A stretch of DNA of 64,000 bases, taken from positions 186,001 through 250,000 of the forward strand of contig PQWQ01000039.1 in the NCBI GenBank assembly GCA_002943765.1, in the 5' to 3' direction. Source of the stretch: Psoroptes ovis. Its lineage: Eukaryota; Arthropoda; Arachnida; Sarcoptiformes; Psoroptidae. The notes beneath the pieces are model-generated. The model worked only from the letters and a program-made list of their open reading frames with translations. It was not told where the DNA came from and ran no database searches. This document shows positions 62,484 to 64,000 of the stretch, piece after piece; the stretch's first letter is position 1, and each line of letters starts with the position of its first letter. The translations under genes were made by a program, and so were the position numbers.

Positions 62484-63420
62484 GGCTCTGTTGTTGTTTT
62501 GCTGCTGTTGTTTACCTGTAGAAAATTTTAAATCACCTTGTAATCACCTAAGTACCTTGATTTTTAAAATTTTTACAAAAAATTTTCAATGAATTTTTCA
62601 ATGAACCATTTTTTTTGAATGGTAATTTATTTTTTCACTTTTGAAAAATTCCATTCAATCAGTGTTTGCTTTGTTTGTTTTCATATGGTTTCAAGTGTTT
62701 CGAGCATTTTGTTTTTTCCTGTGTAAAAATCATTCAATCAATATTCAAAGGCGAAATTGAAAATTTATAAAATTTCAAAAATTTCGTCCATCATTGATGA
62801 ATATTTTCGTTTTCCATTTTGAAAATATGAATTGAAATTGAATTTCATTTTCAATTTCGCATTTTTTTCTCCATAATATTCAATGACGTATTAATTTTGT
62901 TCGTTTGAATTCAAATTGAATTCAATTCAAAATCAAATTGAATTCAATCGACATTGATTTTCATACAAGGAACATAATACATAATTTATTATTTCTATGA
63001 CATAATCGTTTTTTTTTGATGATCGTTAAAAAAAATTGTTTCAAATCGATTAATTTTTATAACTCTTGGAGTGCTTGAATACTTCTAGTGTTTACCTGCA
63101 CAGGTATACGCAGGTAATAATAACAACCAGTAATTACCAGGTAGCATATTGCTTAGCCTCAATGAACAATGAAAAAGTCACAAGTTAATAAAATTTAAAA
63201 TTTTTAAAATTTCAAGACACATAAACACACACCTTTGTTTTGAAAACGTATGAAATTTCACCATTTCGGCTACTACCTGTAATTTCTAATTGCATTATTG
63301 TCACATTAACCTTGAAAAATTTCGTTCAAATTGATAGAAAAAATGGAAAATAAATAATTCAAATAAATGTAAATAAAATAAACGAAATATCACAACCCTT
63401 TAATTGTCATTCATATTCTA

Positions 63421-63503
63421 TTCAAGGTTGTCCGTAAAGTTTTTGCCGATTTTCATTAGCAACTCTATTCGATTAAGCCGAATTGACTTTTTGGACAACC
63501 TAA
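63421..63503. mobile_element. Mariner-type MITE, group A, 83 bp, in the ULK intron
   Basis: Left end TTCAAGGTTGTCCGTAAAGT, right end GACTTTTTGGACAACCTAA, TA on the left. Core GCAACTCTATTCGATTAAGC is group A. Confidence 0.87.
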
Positions 63504-64000
63504 ATACATAGAAGTATTAGAAAAATGTAATTATTCCTGTTGTATTTCTCTTCATTTATTTGAATGATGATGTTTGTTGATTGATAATTGTCGAATTGAA
63601 TTGAATGCAAATGTATTTCCATCACTTGGCTTCTCCATCAATTGATGGTATTAAGCCTGGAATAGGTACTTGTTGATGGTGCAGAAGTAATTCGTTTCAT
63701 TCAAATTATGATTTTATGATGATAATCATCATTTAATTATCATTACTTTTGTTGCTTTTCCCCCTAAAAAAATTCTGATTTTTGAATTATGATTAGCCAT
63801 ATGATGATGGCGATGCTCCATCATCATTTTTAAATAAAGAAAAATCTCGAGAAAACACACGTTGAAAAATCTAGATGTTTTTCTTAAAGGAATTTTTAAG
63901 ACTCTCGAAGAAACAAAGAAGAAATGTTTGAAAGAGTAAATCGAATAAATGAAAGAAATTATTTCATTTCACTAATTTCAAAGAGAAATTTGTTGATTTT

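Larger units (their letters stand above)
59962..64000 (+). other. First intron of the ULK/Atg1 gene (continues past the window)
   Basis: It begins with a canonical donor GTAAGTTC; no convincing second exon appears before the window ends. At over 4 kb it contrasts with the 52-69 nt introns of GMPPA, RPAIN and the neighbour. It contains MITEs at 61914, 62353 and 63421, a T20 tract, an ATG/ATC trinucleotide-rich block at 62056-62210, and six CAGGTA motifs (either strand) between 62513 and 63279. Confidence 0.6.

Overview
The window looks like nuclear DNA from a small, very AT-rich arthropod genome, most likely an acariform (astigmatan) mite of the Dermatophagoides/Sarcoptes kind. The clues are spliceosomal introns of 55-69 nt, Asn/Asp/Gln-rich insertions inside otherwise conserved proteins, a eukaryotic initiator tRNA, and metazoan genes (GMPPA, RPAIN, a ULK/Atg1 kinase). 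The species call is an inference from these traits; no species-specific marker was identified.

Layout. 1-3827 is non-coding AT-rich DNA with simple repeats and two short inverted-repeat elements. 3828-5033 (minus) is an intact intronless histidine acid phosphatase with signal peptide and C-terminal hydrophobic tail. 5595-5695 (plus) is an initiator tRNA-Met carrying a 29-nt intron, followed by an 80-bp hAT-type MITE (5836-5915). 5924-17720 has no supportable gene. 17721-18812 (minus) is a 363-residue Gln/Asp/Asn/Ser-rich ORF of unknown function. 18813-29027 is again gene-poor, with two weak exon candidates. 29028-48294 is one 9.63-kb non-coding unit present twice in direct tandem, the copies differing, as far as I could see, by one A in a homopolymer. 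51324-54957 is a compact gene cluster: GMPPA (minus, 4 exons), RPAIN (plus, 3 exons) head-to-head with it over 268 bp, and a predicted multi-pass membrane protein (minus, probably 2 exons) tail-to-tail with RPAIN with 9 bp between stop codons. At 59872 the first coding exon of a ULK/Atg1-type autophagy kinase begins; no later exon is visible, so its first intron covers at least the last 4 kb.

The dominant repeat is a mariner-type MITE family: 21 separate insertions (24 copies counting the duplication) of about 80 bp, with TIRs close to TTAGGTTGTCCGAAAAGTT and TA target duplications, in two internal-sequence groups. Several are near-complete hairpins. They generate a recurring GCPKSSCRFS-like peptide in spurious ORFs.

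Functionally, GMPPA (GDP-mannose control), RPAIN (RPA nuclear import) and ULK/Atg1 (autophagy initiation) are unrelated housekeeping genes and do not form a pathway. I found no new multi-gene system. The most checkable oddities are the near-identical 9.63-kb tandem duplication, the intron in the initiator tRNA, the MITE family, and the divergent/convergent packing of the 51-55 kb cluster.
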